Below are positions 1-6,881 of a DNA stretch of 7,661 nucleotides, piece by piece (within the stretch, counting starts at the first letter, position 1; each line of letters opens with the position of its first letter). Made by a program: the position numbers and the translations under genes. Location: contig JAOPWF010000769.1 of assembly GCA_025965815.1 (NCBI GenBank), positions 1-7,661 on the forward strand. The letters are read 5' to 3'. Below the pieces are notes generated by a model. It did not search any database. It was not told the DNA's origin and worked only from the letters and a program-made list of their open reading frames with translations. Source of the DNA: Mycobacterium sp. (GTDB lineage: Bacteria; Actinomycetota; Actinomycetes; Mycobacteriales; Mycobacteriaceae).

Positions 1-1859
1 CCGCGCGGCTGGTCAAGGTCAGCGACGGGCTGGCCGCGCTGGCGGATGCCTGTCACGAACCGGCCCGGTCCGACGAGCCGTACCGCCGGGCGCTGCGGGT
101 GATCCACGGGCGGCTCACCGCGACCGCCGGGGCGATCCTGGACCGCCAGCCGGAGTACGAGCTGGACCTGGGCCTCGAGCCATATCAGACACCCGGCGAG
201 CTGCTCGCCGATCTCGACGTCGTCGACGCGTCGCTCCGCGACAACGGGAGTGCCCTGCTCGCCGACGACCGGCTGTCCCGGTTGCGGGAAGCTGTGCACG
301 TCTTCGGTTTTCACTTGTCCGGGCTGGACATGCGGCAGAACTCCGACGTGCACGAAGAGGTGGTGGCCGAACTGCTGGCCTGGGCCGGCGTGCACCCCGA
401 CTACCGCTCACTTCCCGAGCCGGAACGCGTCGAACTGCTGGCGAATGAGCTCAGCATCCGACGGCCACTGCTCGGCGCTGACGCCGAACTGTCCCAACTG
501 GCCCGCAAGGAGCTCGACATCGTCGCGGCCGGCGCACGGGCGGTCAGGGTGTTCGGGCCGCAGGCCGTTCCCAACTACATCATCTCGATGTGCCAGTCGG
601 TCTCGGACATGCTGGAGGCGGCAATCCTGCTCAAGGAGGTCGGCCTGCTCGTAACCGACGGGGCGTCCGGATCCGAGCCGTACTGCCCGGTGGGCATCGT
701 GCCGCTGTTCGAGACCATCGACGACCTGCAGCGCGGATCGTCGATTCTCGAAGCCGTACTGGGACTGCCTGTTTACCGCGGCCTGGTCTCCGCCCGCGGC
801 GACAGCCAGGAAGTGATGCTGGGCTACTCCGACTCCAATAAGGACGGCGGATATCTGGCGGCCAACTGGGCGCTGTACCGGGCCGAGCTGGACCTGGTCG
901 AGTCCGCCCGCAAGACCGGACTCCGGTTGCGGCTCTTCCACGGTCGTGGCGGAACGGTCGGCCGGGGCGGCGGGCCCAGCTATGACGCCATCCTGGCCCA
1001 GCCGCCGGGCGCGGTGAAGGGATCGCTGCGCATCACCGAGCAGGGCGAGGTCATCGCCGCCAAGTACGCCGAACCGCGGGCCGCGCACCGCAATCTCGAG
1101 ACGCTGCTGGCCGCGACCCTGGAGTCGACGCTGCTTGATGTCGAGGGGCTCGGTGAGGCCGCGGAACCCGCCTACGAGGTGCTCGATGACCTGGCCGCCC
1201 GCGCGCAGCGCGCCTACTCCGAACTCGTCCACGAGACACCGGGTTTCGTCGAGTACTTCAAGGCGTCCACCCCGGTCAGCGAGATCGGCGACCTAAACAT
1301 CGGCAGCCGTCCGACGTCACGCAAACCGACCACATCGATCTCCGACCTGCGCGCCATCCCGTGGGTGCTGGCCTGGAGCCAGTCGCGGGTGATGCTGCCC
1401 GGCTGGTACGGCACCGGATCGGCGTTCGAGGAGTGGATCTCGGAGGGGGACGGCAGGCTCGAGGTGCTCCAGGACCTGTATGTGAAGTGGCCGTTCTTCC
1501 GCACTGTGCTGTCCAACATGGCCCAGGTGCTGGCCAAGTCGGACCTGGGGTTGGCGGCCCGCTACTCGGAGTTGGTGGAGGACGAGGCGCTGCGCAGGCG
1601 GGTGTTCGACAAGATCGCCGACGAACACCAGCGCACCATCGCCATGTACAAACTGATCACCGGCCACGACGATCTGCTCGCCGACAACCCGTCGCTGGCC
1701 CGTTCGGTGTTCAACCGCTTTCCGTACCTGGAGCCGCTGAACCACCTGCAGGTCGAGTTGTTGCGGCGCTACCGATCCGGCGACGAGGACGAACTCGTCC
1801 AGCGCGGCATCCTGCTCACGATGAGCGGGCTGGCGACCGCGCTGCGCAACAGCGGCTAG
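1..1859 (+). CDS. ppc: Phosphoenolpyruvate carboxylase, 5'-truncated by the window edge
   Basis: Cytosolic enzyme that carboxylates phosphoenolpyruvate with bicarbonate to oxaloacetate, replenishing the TCA cycle. The frame is open from base 3, so the GTG at 99 is an internal valine and not the start. The 618 residues present are roughly the last two thirds of a family that is usually about 900-940 residues long. Counting from base 3, the active-site motif [13 protein letters not shown] lies at 271-283, with the conserved Lys at 280. The glycine-rich loop [13 protein letters not shown] is at 312-324, followed by the QGEVI segment. The C-terminus ends [12 protein letters not shown], the family's usual conserved tail. 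The N-terminal third with the catalytic His segment lies outside the window. There are no frameshifts or lost key residues in the visible part. It ends in TAG, 36 bases before the next + strand gene, with a hairpin in between, so co-transcription with that gene is uncertain. Confidence 0.97.
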   Translation, partial: ARLVKVSDGLAALADACHEPARSDEPYRRALRVIHGRLTATAGAILDRQPEYELDLGLEPYQTPGELLADLDVVDASLRDNGSALLADDRLSRLREAVHVFGFHLSGLDMRQNSDVHEEVVAELLAWAGVHPDYRSLPEPERVELLANELSIRRPLLGADAELSQLARKELDIVAAGARAVRVFGPQAVPNYIISMCQSVSDMLEAAILLKEVGLLVTDGASGSEPYCPVGIVPLFETIDDLQRGSSILEAVLGLPVYRGLVSARGDSQEVMLGYSDSNKDGGYLAANWALYRAELDLVESARKTGLRLRLFHGRGGTVGRGGGPSYDAILAQPPGAVKGSLRITEQGEVIAAKYAEPRAAHRNLETLLAATLESTLLDVEGLGEAAEPAYEVLDDLAARAQRAYSELVHETPGFVEYFKASTPVSEIGDLNIGSRPTSRKPTTSISDLRAIPWVLAWSQSRVMLPGWYGTGSAFEEWISEGDGRLEVLQDLYVKWPFFRTVLSNMAQVLAKSDLGLAARYSELVEDEALRRRVFDKIADEHQRTIAMYKLITGHDDLLADNPSLARSVFNRFPYLEPLNHLQVELLRRYRSGDEDELVQRGILLTMSGLATALRNSG

Positions 1860-1863
1860 GGAA

Positions 1864-1887
1864 CCGATCCGCGCCGGCGGACGTCGG
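1864..1887 (+). terminator. Hairpin just after ppc stop, possible terminator or attenuator
   Basis: An inverted repeat begins 5 bases after the ppc stop. CCGATCCGC pairs with GCGGA-cg-TCGG around a gccg loop, giving 9 base pairs with a 2-base bulge. It ends 8 bases before the ATG at 1896. There is no T-run, but actinobacterial terminators often lack one. It could end ppc transcripts, act as a processing or attenuation site, or hide the weak ribosome-binding region of the next gene. GC-rich DNA forms such repeats by chance, so confidence is modest. Confidence 0.35.
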
Positions 1888-1895
1888 ACCGAAGT

Positions 1896-2135
1896 ATGTC
1901 CGAGCGTTTCTACCTGGAGCCTGCGGCGGGGGATCGGGCGGCGAGCCTGTGTGACGAGGCCGCCGATGAGATCATTCGGCACGCAAACGACCTGGTCGGC
2001 AGCGCTCCGCTGCGAGAGCTGCTCGGGCGGCACGCCGATGGTCTGTCCGGCTTCGCGGAGCGGTTCCGGGCGGTCGACGGCGTCTATGGTGACGCGGACA
2101 TGGGTGGCGCCGACCGGTTGCGCGGGCTGGCATGA
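1896..2135 (+). CDS. EspC-like small type VII secretion substrate or partner
   Basis: A 79-residue, mostly helical protein with no signal peptide or membrane segment. Residues 12-34 and 38-62 read as two amphipathic helices separated by a short turn (GSAP). At the C-terminus is Y64-G-D-A-D68, matching the YxxxD/E type VII secretion signal. In EspC of Mycobacterium tuberculosis the equivalent stretch, as I recall it, is YSEAD near the end of the protein. The FYLEP near the N-terminus also fits EspC-type proteins (the family once named DUF2580). No WxG is present, as expected if the partner supplies it. The gene overlaps the next one by ATGA, so the two are probably translated together and pair as a helical bundle. 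The ribosome site is weak (GAAG very close to the ATG). The ATG at 1896 is the only good start in frame. Family assignment is inferred from motif and context. Confidence 0.72.
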   Translation: MSERFYLEPAAGDRAASLCDEAADEIIRHANDLVGSAPLRELLGRHADGLSGFAERFRAVDGVYGDADMGGADRLRGLA

Positions 2136-2938
2136 CCGAGCGCACAGACAATTCGCAACAGATCATCGACGACGTCGCCGCCGTCTTCGTGCGGCTGAAC
2201 GACGACGTCACCGACCACTTGGACCGGTCCTGGCACGGTGACGGTGCCCGAAACGCTCTGGATACGCTGCGCGGGTATATATCTCAGTCGCTCGACGAGC
2301 TGGACCGATACCGATCTCTGGGTGCGCAGTTGACGGAACTCCAGGGTGTCGCCGGTGACCTGCGGACCGCAGTCGCCGGCTTCGACCACGACCAAGCTCC
2401 CGGCGTGTCGCCGGGCAACGCCGTTGCCGGCGCTGTTGTCCCGACACCGATGGCCGTTCCGGCTCCGTTCGCCGAGCTTGCGACGCCGACGGTCACACCG
2501 GACGGAGGGGGGCCGCCGACCGCGTACGGTACGTCGTCGGTGCCCACGGTCCGGCCCGCCGGCTTCGACATGCCCGACACGCCCGCCGCGCCGTCGGCGC
2601 CGCCGCCGTCTTCGGCATTGAGCGGCGGGCTGCGTGGTGGCGAAAATCCCTTGCCTGCAGCGTCGTTGACCCCGGCCACCAGCACGTCGACAACTCAGGC
2701 GTCAGCGCCCACCCCGCCGCCCACGCCCGGACCACCGCGGGCCGGCATGCCCTTTGCGCCGTTGATGGGGGCGGCCTATCCGGGTGCGATGGCCCGCGAG
2801 GACAACGGCGGACACCGGACGCCCGGCTATCTGATCACGATCGACAACGGCAACGAGTTGATCGGGCCGCTGCCCAAGGTGGCGCCACCGGTGCTCGGCG
2901 ACTGGCCGAATATCGATCCCAAATCGGATTCATGGTGA
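2132..2938 (+). CDS. WxG-hairpin protein with Pro-rich linker and C-terminal block, likely type VII substrate
   Basis: 268 residues in three parts. Residues 1-83 form a WXG100-like helical hairpin: helix 8-32, the turn S-W34-H-G36-D-G-A39 (WxGxxA, as in ESX substrates), then helix 40-82 with regular Leu/Tyr spacing. Residues 85-222 are low complexity, rich in Pro, Ala, Thr and Ser, and end in a Met/Pro/Gly segment (206-222). Residues 223-268 are again ordered-looking, with YLITIDNGNELIG at 233-245 and VAPPVLG at 250-256. Blocks of this style occur at the ends of mycobacterial ESX-associated proteins, though I cannot assign a named domain. No YxxxD follows the WxG hairpin, so the signal is probably supplied by the upstream EspC-like partner. 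The start overlaps that gene by ATGA. There is no signal peptide. Likely exported through an ESX system encoded elsewhere. The function after export is unknown. Confidence 0.7.
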   Translation: MTERTDNSQQIIDDVAAVFVRLNDDVTDHLDRSWHGDGARNALDTLRGYISQSLDELDRYRSLGAQLTELQGVAGDLRTAVAGFDHDQAPGVSPGNAVAGAVVPTPMAVPAPFAELATPTVTPDGGGPPTAYGTSSVPTVRPAGFDMPDTPAAPSAPPPSSALSGGLRGGENPLPAASLTPATSTSTTQASAPTPPPTPGPPRAGMPFAPLMGAAYPGAMAREDNGGHRTPGYLITIDNGNELIGPLPKVAPPVLGDWPNIDPKSDSW

Positions 2939-2997
2939 CACCGATACGTAGCCGACGGGCCCGGGCATCGGCGATCGCGGCGACGGCGTCGGGCACT

Positions 2998-3023
2998 GGG
3001 ACGGCCCGGGGCAGGCCGGTCCC
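2998..3023. terminator. Hairpin in convergent gap, candidate bidirectional terminator
   Basis: The gap between two converging genes (stops at 2938 and 3058) holds a stem GGGAC-GGCC, loop cggggca, GGCC-g-GTCCC: 9 base pairs with one bulged G. Position and strength fit a terminator serving both strands. No T-tract is present on either side. The rest of the gap shows only GC-rich sequence with partial palindromes around GGGCCCGGG at 2958-2966. Confidence 0.35.
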
Positions 3024-3057
3024 GTGGGCGGGCGGTGGAGCGGGGCGGACGACGGCC

Positions 3058-3468
3058 TTACCGTCGGGCACGGTCCCGGACGGCGTTCACCACGTGCCGC
3101 ACGGCGTTCTCGGTCGCGGAGATGGGCGATATCACTGCCTCACCCATGCCGACGATGCGTTCGACGCGATCGACGATGGCTTCGAGGCGGCCGACCACCA
3201 CGATCAACCGCGGCGCGAGTTCGTCGATGCGGCTGATGGTGTCGTTGAACCGCTCGAGGGTGGCATCCAGTTTGTCCAGCGAGCCGTCCAGGCCCGCGGT
3301 GGACTTGTTCAGGTCTTCCAGCGTCTCGGTCAGACCGCTCAGCACGGTGTCGACCTGCCCGACCGTCACATCGGCGTTGAGCGCTGCCTGCGCCAGCGTC
3401 TTGAGCCGCTGGCGCTCGGGCTTGGCGCGGCCACTACCTTTGACGACTCTGTCTGCCATGCCCGTCAT
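3058..3468 (-). CDS. Conserved mycobacterial coiled-coil protein of unknown function (Rv1444c-like by position)
   Basis: I do not recognise a catalytic or binding domain. From the ATG at 3468 the protein has 136 residues: a basic N-terminus (to about 23), then hydrophobic residues at unbroken 4-3 spacing from V39 to V106. The series runs V39, L43, L46, L50, L53, T57, L60, L64, L67, L71, F74, I78, I81, A85, L88, V92, L95, V99, V102, V106, which is about ten heptads. The tail is weakly hydrophobic and then basic, ending RDRARR. A multimeric rod or phasin-like surface protein would fit. In M. tuberculosis, Rv1444c lies next to pgl (Rv1445c) on the same strand, and length and context fit. Start choice is open: ATGs at 3525, 3468 and 3459 all precede the rod. 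The one at 3459 would suit a leaderless transcript from the CATAAT box at 3467-3472. No ribosome site is strong. The 19 extra residues from 3525 are Pro/Ala-rich and cross a dyad repeat, so I reject them. Confidence 0.75.
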   Translation of the reverse strand: MTGMADRVVKGSGRAKPERQRLKTLAQAALNADVTVGQVDTVLSGLTETLEDLNKSTAGLDGSLDKLDATLERFNDTISRIDELAPRLIVVVGRLEAIVDRVERIVGMGEAVISPISATENAVRHVVNAVRDRARR

Positions 3469-3530
3469 TATGGCCGCCGGCGGAACCGGCGGAGCCGAAT
3501 GCCCATCTGATCGGATGTGCGCCAATTATG
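3467..3530 (-). promoter_or_regulatory. Two CATAAT boxes, candidate -10 elements for the coiled-coil gene
   Basis: Read on the - strand, CATAAT (one base from TATAAT) occurs at 3530-3525 and again at 3472-3467. The first would start a transcript near 3518 with a leader of about 50 bases containing the dyad hairpin, leading to the ATG at 3468. The second would start near 3459-3460, giving a leaderless message from the ATG at 3459. No convincing -35 box is visible for either, which is common in mycobacterial promoters. AT-rich hexamers are scarce here, which makes the pair stand out. Confidence 0.35.
3474..3493. repeat. Dyad CCGCCGG-N5-CCGGCGG overlapping a 9-base direct repeat
   Basis: A perfect 7-base inverted repeat (3474-3480 and 3486-3492) around the loop cggaa. 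The same bases also form two copies of CCGGCGGA one base apart (3477-3484 and 3486-3493). It sits just upstream of the coiled-coil gene start on the - strand. It could be an operator, a 5' leader hairpin, or chance in GC-rich DNA. Confidence 0.45.
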
Positions 3531-3630
3531 CGAAGCCAAGCCGCGAACCGAACCGGAGCTGACCCGCAGAGTCAGCGAGTATGCGGCGGGCTATGCCGAC
3601 GCCCGGGCCGAGAAGAACGAGAAGGGCTAG
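3517..3630 (+). CDS. Possible 37-residue small protein or gene remnant
   Basis: A GTG-initiated frame between the coiled-coil gene and pgl, on the opposite strand to both. From about codon 9 nearly every third position is G or C, as in real genes here. The peptide ends ELTRRVSEYAAGYADARAEK followed by NEKG, which reads like a helical, charged C-terminus. Its TAG stop lies 1 base from the pgl stop, a tight convergent junction. There is no clear ribosome site before the GTG. The first codons (including TTA and TGC) are less typical, so this may be the tail of a decayed gene rather than an intact small gene. No family can be assigned. Confidence 0.3.
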   Translation: MRQLCEAKPRTEPELTRRVSEYAAGYADARAEKNEKG

Positions 3631-3631
3631 C

Positions 3632-4375
3632 TCACCGGTCGAGCTTCGAGGCAGCCGCCTCATCGAGCAGCCAGACCGTCGCGTCGCGACCGACAGCACC
3701 GGCTGCCGGGACGTCGTCCGGGTCGGCACCGCCGATGGCCGCGGCCACGGCGTCCGCCTTGCCCTCGCCCGAGACGACCAGCCACACCTCCCGTGACCGC
3801 TGAATCGCGGGCAGGGTCAACGTGATCCGTCGGGGTGGTGGCTTGGGGGAATCCTCCACACCAGCCACGAGGCGCGACCTCTCTCGGACGGCCGGGCTAT
3901 GCGGGAAGAGCGAATTAACGTGCCCTTCGGGACCCATGCCCAGCAGGTGCACATCGAAATTCGGCGCCGGTTCACCGTCGTCGGCGTTGGCGGCCAGCAC
4001 GTGGTCGTAGGCCACCGCGGCCGCGTCCAGATCGGCGCCGAACTCGCCGTCGCTGGCGGGCATCGCGTGCACGTTGGCCGGGGGGATGTCGACGTGATCC
4101 AGCAGGGCCGCACGGGCCTGCTTGTCGTTGCGTTCGTCGTCGGCTTCCGGCACGTACCGCTCGTCGCCCCAGTACACGTGCACTTTAAGCCAGTCGATCT
4201 CCGCGGCTCGCTCGCGGACGCGTTTGAGCAGTCCGATGCCGGTGCCGCCGCCGGTTATCACGATATGGGCAATGCCCCGCGCATCGACGGCGGCGTTGAT
4301 GGCGGCGACCAACCGGTCACCCGCCGCCGCCACCAGGGCGGCCGTGTCGGGATACGTCTCAATCACAACGCTCAT
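3632..4375 (-). CDS. pgl: 6-phosphogluconolactonase
   Basis: Hydrolyses 6-phosphogluconolactone to 6-phosphogluconate, the second step of the oxidative pentose phosphate pathway, in the cytosol. 247 residues, the normal family size. Visible motifs are the phosphate-binding loop [10 protein letters not shown] (41-50), [10 protein letters not shown] (67-76), DERNDK (80-85), and the signature [15 protein letters not shown] (144-158), whose His152 corresponds to the proposed catalytic residue. [12 protein letters not shown] and the C-terminal SGEGKADAV segment are also typical. The ATG at 4375 is chosen over upstream starts because it overlaps the opcA stop as TGATG, has GGGGA 6 bases upstream, and begins SVVIETYPD as in mycobacterial homologues. 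The frame extends upstream to 4495 only as antisense-like overlap with the end of opcA. Last gene of the tal-zwf-opcA-pgl run. Annotated as devB in some mycobacterial genomes. Confidence 0.97.
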   Translation of the reverse strand: MSVVIETYPDTAALVAAAGDRLVAAINAAVDARGIAHIVITGGGTGIGLLKRVRERAAEIDWLKVHVYWGDERYVPEADDERNDKQARAALLDHVDIPPANVHAMPASDGEFGADLDAAAVAYDHVLAANADDGEPAPNFDVHLLGMGPEGHVNSLFPHSPAVRERSRLVAGVEDSPKPPPRRITLTLPAIQRSREVWLVVSGEGKADAVAAAIGGADPDDVPAAGAVGRDATVWLLDEAAASKLDR

Positions 4376-5319
4376 CAGCGATCCCCGGTCGCTTCGCTCC
4401 TGCCCTCCGGCAAGTAATGCACCTTCTCGATGCCACCGAGCGCTTCGAAGTAGATCTCGTCGGGATCCAGCCGCCGCAGATCCTCGGCCAGACACTCGCG
4501 GGCTTCGCGGCGGGGCAGCGGCAGCAAGGCATCTGGCCTGGCGGTGCGGCTCAGCGTCGCGGTGGTCCCGGTCTGCGGGCGGCTCAACGTCACCGTTTCG
4601 GTGTTCCGGGTGAGCTCGACCTTCAGTTCGCCCACCGCGCGTTTGACCGGGCCGTCGATGCGGTTGGCCAGCCAGCCGGCCAGCACGTCGAGCGCGGGTT
4701 CAGCCTTCAGCCCAGACACCAGGGCGGAGGTGATCGGCTCGTACGGCGGCTGGTCGATCGCCGACGCCAACAGCGCCCGCCAGTAGGTGATCCGGCTCCA
4801 GGACAGGTCGGTGTCCCCGTCGGTGTAGCCCTGCAGTCTGCTCTTGATGGCCGCCAACGGATCGTCGGCGTTCGTCGCGTCGGTGATTCGGCGGTTCGCC
4901 AACTGGCCCAACTGATCCTGCGCGGGCACCTTCGGCGACACCGTCGGCCACCATGCCACCACCGGCGTGTCCGGCAGCAGGAACGGCAACACGACGCTGC
5001 CCGCGTGCTCGGCCAACGGGCCCGAGGTATGGAGCACCACGACCTCCCCGGCCCCGGCATCACGGCCGACCCGCAACTGCGCGTCCAGCCGTGGGTCGGC
5101 GGCCAGCGTGTCGCCGGGCACGACCACGATCACCCGGCACGGGTGCTCGCGGCTGGCGAAGTTCGCCGCCTCGATGGCGTCTTCCATGGTGGCGTCGTCG
5201 TGAGCGGCGATCACCAGCGTCAGCACCCGGCCGAGGGTGATCGCGCCACCTTCTTCGCGCAGTTCGGAGATCTTCTTGTTGACGTCGTTGGTGTTGGTAG
5301 CGGGCAGGTCGAGGATCAT
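4375..5319 (-). CDS. opcA: Glucose-6-phosphate dehydrogenase assembly protein OpcA
   Basis: Non-catalytic partner of glucose-6-phosphate dehydrogenase. In cyanobacteria OpcA promotes assembly or activation of that enzyme, and the actinobacterial homologue sits next to zwf as here. 314 residues from the ATG at 5319. Family landmarks are the opening [29 protein letters not shown] (27-38), [11 protein letters not shown] (56-66), [10 protein letters not shown] (116-125), [12 protein letters not shown] (170-181), and the C-terminal [17 protein letters not shown] region. There is no signal peptide or membrane segment. The upstream ATG at 5331 is rejected: it lies inside the ribosome-binding site (GGAG at 5329-5326, 6-base spacer) serving the ATG at 5319, which overlaps the zwf stop as ATGA. 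The gene ends by overlapping pgl by one base. The close coupling to zwf fits stoichiometric production of the two subunits. Confidence 0.96.
   Translation of the reverse strand: MILDLPATNTNDVNKKISELREEGGAITLGRVLTLVIAAHDDATMEDAIEAANFASREHPCRVIVVVPGDTLAADPRLDAQLRVGRDAGAGEVVVLHTSGPLAEHAGSVVLPFLLPDTPVVAWWPTVSPKVPAQDQLGQLANRRITDATNADDPLAAIKSRLQGYTDGDTDLSWSRITYWRALLASAIDQPPYEPITSALVSGLKAEPALDVLAGWLANRIDGPVKRAVGELKVELTRNTETVTLSRPQTGTTATLSRTARPDALLPLPRREARECLAEDLRRLDPDEIYFEALGGIEKVHYLPEGRSEATGDR
4382..4386 (-). promoter_or_regulatory. Ribosome-binding site for pgl
   Basis: GGGGA on the - strand, 6 bases before the ATG at 4375. It lies inside the end of opcA and fixes the pgl start. Confidence 0.7.
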
Positions 5320-6881
5320 GGGCGTCTCCATTCGCGGCCCATCCGGCGCAGCATTTCGAACGCCGACGGCGGTCCCCAGGTGCCCGCCTCATACGGCTCC
5401 GGCCGACCGCGGGTCGCCCAGTATTCCAGAACGGGATCGAGTATCTCCCAGGACAATTCGACTTCCTGGTTGGTCGGGAACAGCGACGGTTCACCGAGCA
5501 GCACATCGAGGATCAGCCGCTCGTATGCCTCCGGAGAGTCCTCGGCGAACGCCGAACCGTACGAGAAGTCCATGTTGACGTCGCGGACCTCCATCGCACT
5601 GCCCGGCACCTTCGATCCGAACCGCAGCGTGATTCCTTCGTCCGGCTGAACGCGGATCACCAGCGCGTTCTGACCCAACTCCTCGGTCATCGTCGCGTCG
5701 AACGGCAGATGCGGCGCCCGCTTGAACACCAGTGCGATCTCGGTGACCCTGCGCCCCAACCGCTTTCCGGTACGCAAGAAGAATGGCACTCCGGCCCAGC
5801 GCCGGGTGTCGATATCCACGCTGATGGCCGCGAAGGTCTCGGTGGTGGAGTCCTTGGAAAAGCCCTCCTCCTCGAGCAGCCCCACCACGTGCTCGCTGCC
5901 CTGCCACCCGGCGGTGTACTGCCCGCGCGCCGTGGTCTGGTCCAGCGGCTGCGCCACCTGGGACGCCGAAAGCACCTTGATCTTCTCGGCTTTCACCTCG
6001 TCCGGGTGGAAGCTCACCGGCTCTTCCATCGCGGTCAGCGCCAGCAACTGCAGCAGGTGATTCTGGATGACATCGCGCGCCGCGCCAATGCCGTCGTAGT
6101 AGCCGCCCCGGCCACCCAGGCCGATGTCCTCGGCCATGGTGATCTGGACGTGGTCGACGAAGTGCGCGTTCCAGACCGGATCGAACAACTCGTTGGCGAA
6201 GCGCAGGGCCAGGATGTTCTGCACCGTCTCCTTGCCGAGGTAGTGGTCGATGCGGAAGACCTGCTTCTCGGGGAAGACACTGTTGACCACTTTGTTGAGT
6301 TCGCGCGCACTTTCCAGGTCGTGACCGAAGGGCTTCTCGATGACAACGCGGCTCCACCGGTCACCCTGCGGCCGCGCGAGACCCGACTTCGACAACTGCT
6401 CGCAGACGGTGGGGAACGCGGCGGGCGGGATCGCGAGGTAGAAGGCGTGGTTGCCGCCGGTGCCCCGTTCCGCGTCGAGTTTGTCCAGCGTCTCGGCCAA
6501 CCGCGCGAAGGACGCGTCGTCGTTGAATGAGCCCTGCACGAATCGGATACCCTCGGCCAGCCGGTCCCAGACGGCCTGCCGGAACGGTGTCCGGGCATGC
6601 TGCTTGACCGACTCATAGACGATCTTGCCGAAGTCCTCGTCGGCCCAGTCCCGGCGGGCGAAGCCGACCAGCGCGAAGGTCGGCGACAGCAGACCCCGAT
6701 TGGCCAGGTCGTAGATCGCCGGCATCAGCTTCTTGCGGGCCAGGTCGCCGGTGACGCCGAAAATCACCACGCCGCACGGACCGGCAACCCGCGGCAGGCG
6801 CTTGTCGCGCTTGTCGCGCAACGGGTTACGCCATGCGCTGACGTTGCGGGAGGCGGCCCGGGGCTCGTTGACGGTCGTCAT
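5316..6881 (-). CDS. zwf: Glucose-6-phosphate 1-dehydrogenase
   Basis: Oxidises glucose-6-phosphate to 6-phosphogluconolactone and makes NADPH, the entry step of the oxidative pentose phosphate pathway. 521 residues, near the usual size. The nucleotide-binding loop is [10 protein letters not shown] (42-51), with IEKPFG at 181-186 and the substrate signature RIDHYLGKE at 210-218 (Asp212, His213, Lys217). The catalytic base His275 lies in [10 protein letters not shown] (269-278). The C-terminal beta domain has the expected FFLRTGKRL and [11 protein letters not shown] segments. All key residues are present. The ATG at 6881 overlaps the tal stop as ATGA and gives the normal N-terminus. The open frame continues another 104 codons into tal but this is an out-of-frame shadow of tal. 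The ribosome site is weak (AAGAA), so translation probably depends on coupling to tal. The M. tuberculosis counterpart in this context is called zwf2. Confidence 0.97.
   Translation of the reverse strand: MTTVNEPRAASRNVSAWRNPLRDKRDKRLPRVAGPCGVVIFGVTGDLARKKLMPAIYDLANRGLLSPTFALVGFARRDWADEDFGKIVYESVKQHARTPFRQAVWDRLAEGIRFVQGSFNDDASFARLAETLDKLDAERGTGGNHAFYLAIPPAAFPTVCEQLSKSGLARPQGDRWSRVVIEKPFGHDLESARELNKVVNSVFPEKQVFRIDHYLGKETVQNILALRFANELFDPVWNAHFVDHVQITMAEDIGLGGRGGYYDGIGAARDVIQNHLLQLLALTAMEEPVSFHPDEVKAEKIKVLSASQVAQPLDQTTARGQYTAGWQGSEHVVGLLEEEGFSKDSTTETFAAISVDIDTRRWAGVPFFLRTGKRLGRRVTEIALVFKRAPHLPFDATMTEELGQNALVIRVQPDEGITLRFGSKVPGSAMEVRDVNMDFSYGSAFAEDSPEAYERLILDVLLGEPSLFPTNQEVELSWEILDPVLEYWATRGRPEPYEAGTWGPPSAFEMLRRMGREWRRP
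5326..5329 (-). promoter_or_regulatory. Ribosome-binding site for opcA
   Basis: GGAG on the - strand, 6 bases before the ATG at 5319. It lies inside the end of zwf. It overlaps the alternative ATG at 5331 and so argues against that start. Confidence 0.7.

Noticed and set aside
408..1232. Open frame of 274 codons on the - strand opposite ppc
   Set aside because: Shadow of ppc; composition is typical of antisense reading in GC-rich DNA.
1317..2033. Open frame of 238 codons on the - strand
   Set aside because: It crosses the end of ppc, the gap and the EspC-like gene; Gln/Arg/Val-rich with no family features.
2276..2282. TATATAT, an unusually AT-rich patch
   Set aside because: It lies inside the WxG gene in a normal coding context (Gly-Tyr-Ile-Ser), with no promoter-like partner box or gene start downstream.
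2932..3562. Overlapping + strand frames (192 and 175 codons) across the coiled-coil gene
   Set aside because: They lie opposite the clear heptad-patterned protein and have no organised sequence of their own.
4417..5649. Open frame of 410 codons on the + strand opposite opcA and zwf
   Set aside because: It mirrors codon third-position GC of the real - strand genes, has low-complexity Arg/Gly/His-rich sequence, and matches no family. opcA and zwf on the other strand are unmistakable.
5709..6530. Open frame of 273 codons on the + strand opposite zwf
   Set aside because: Antisense shadow of zwf with biased composition and no recognisable domain.
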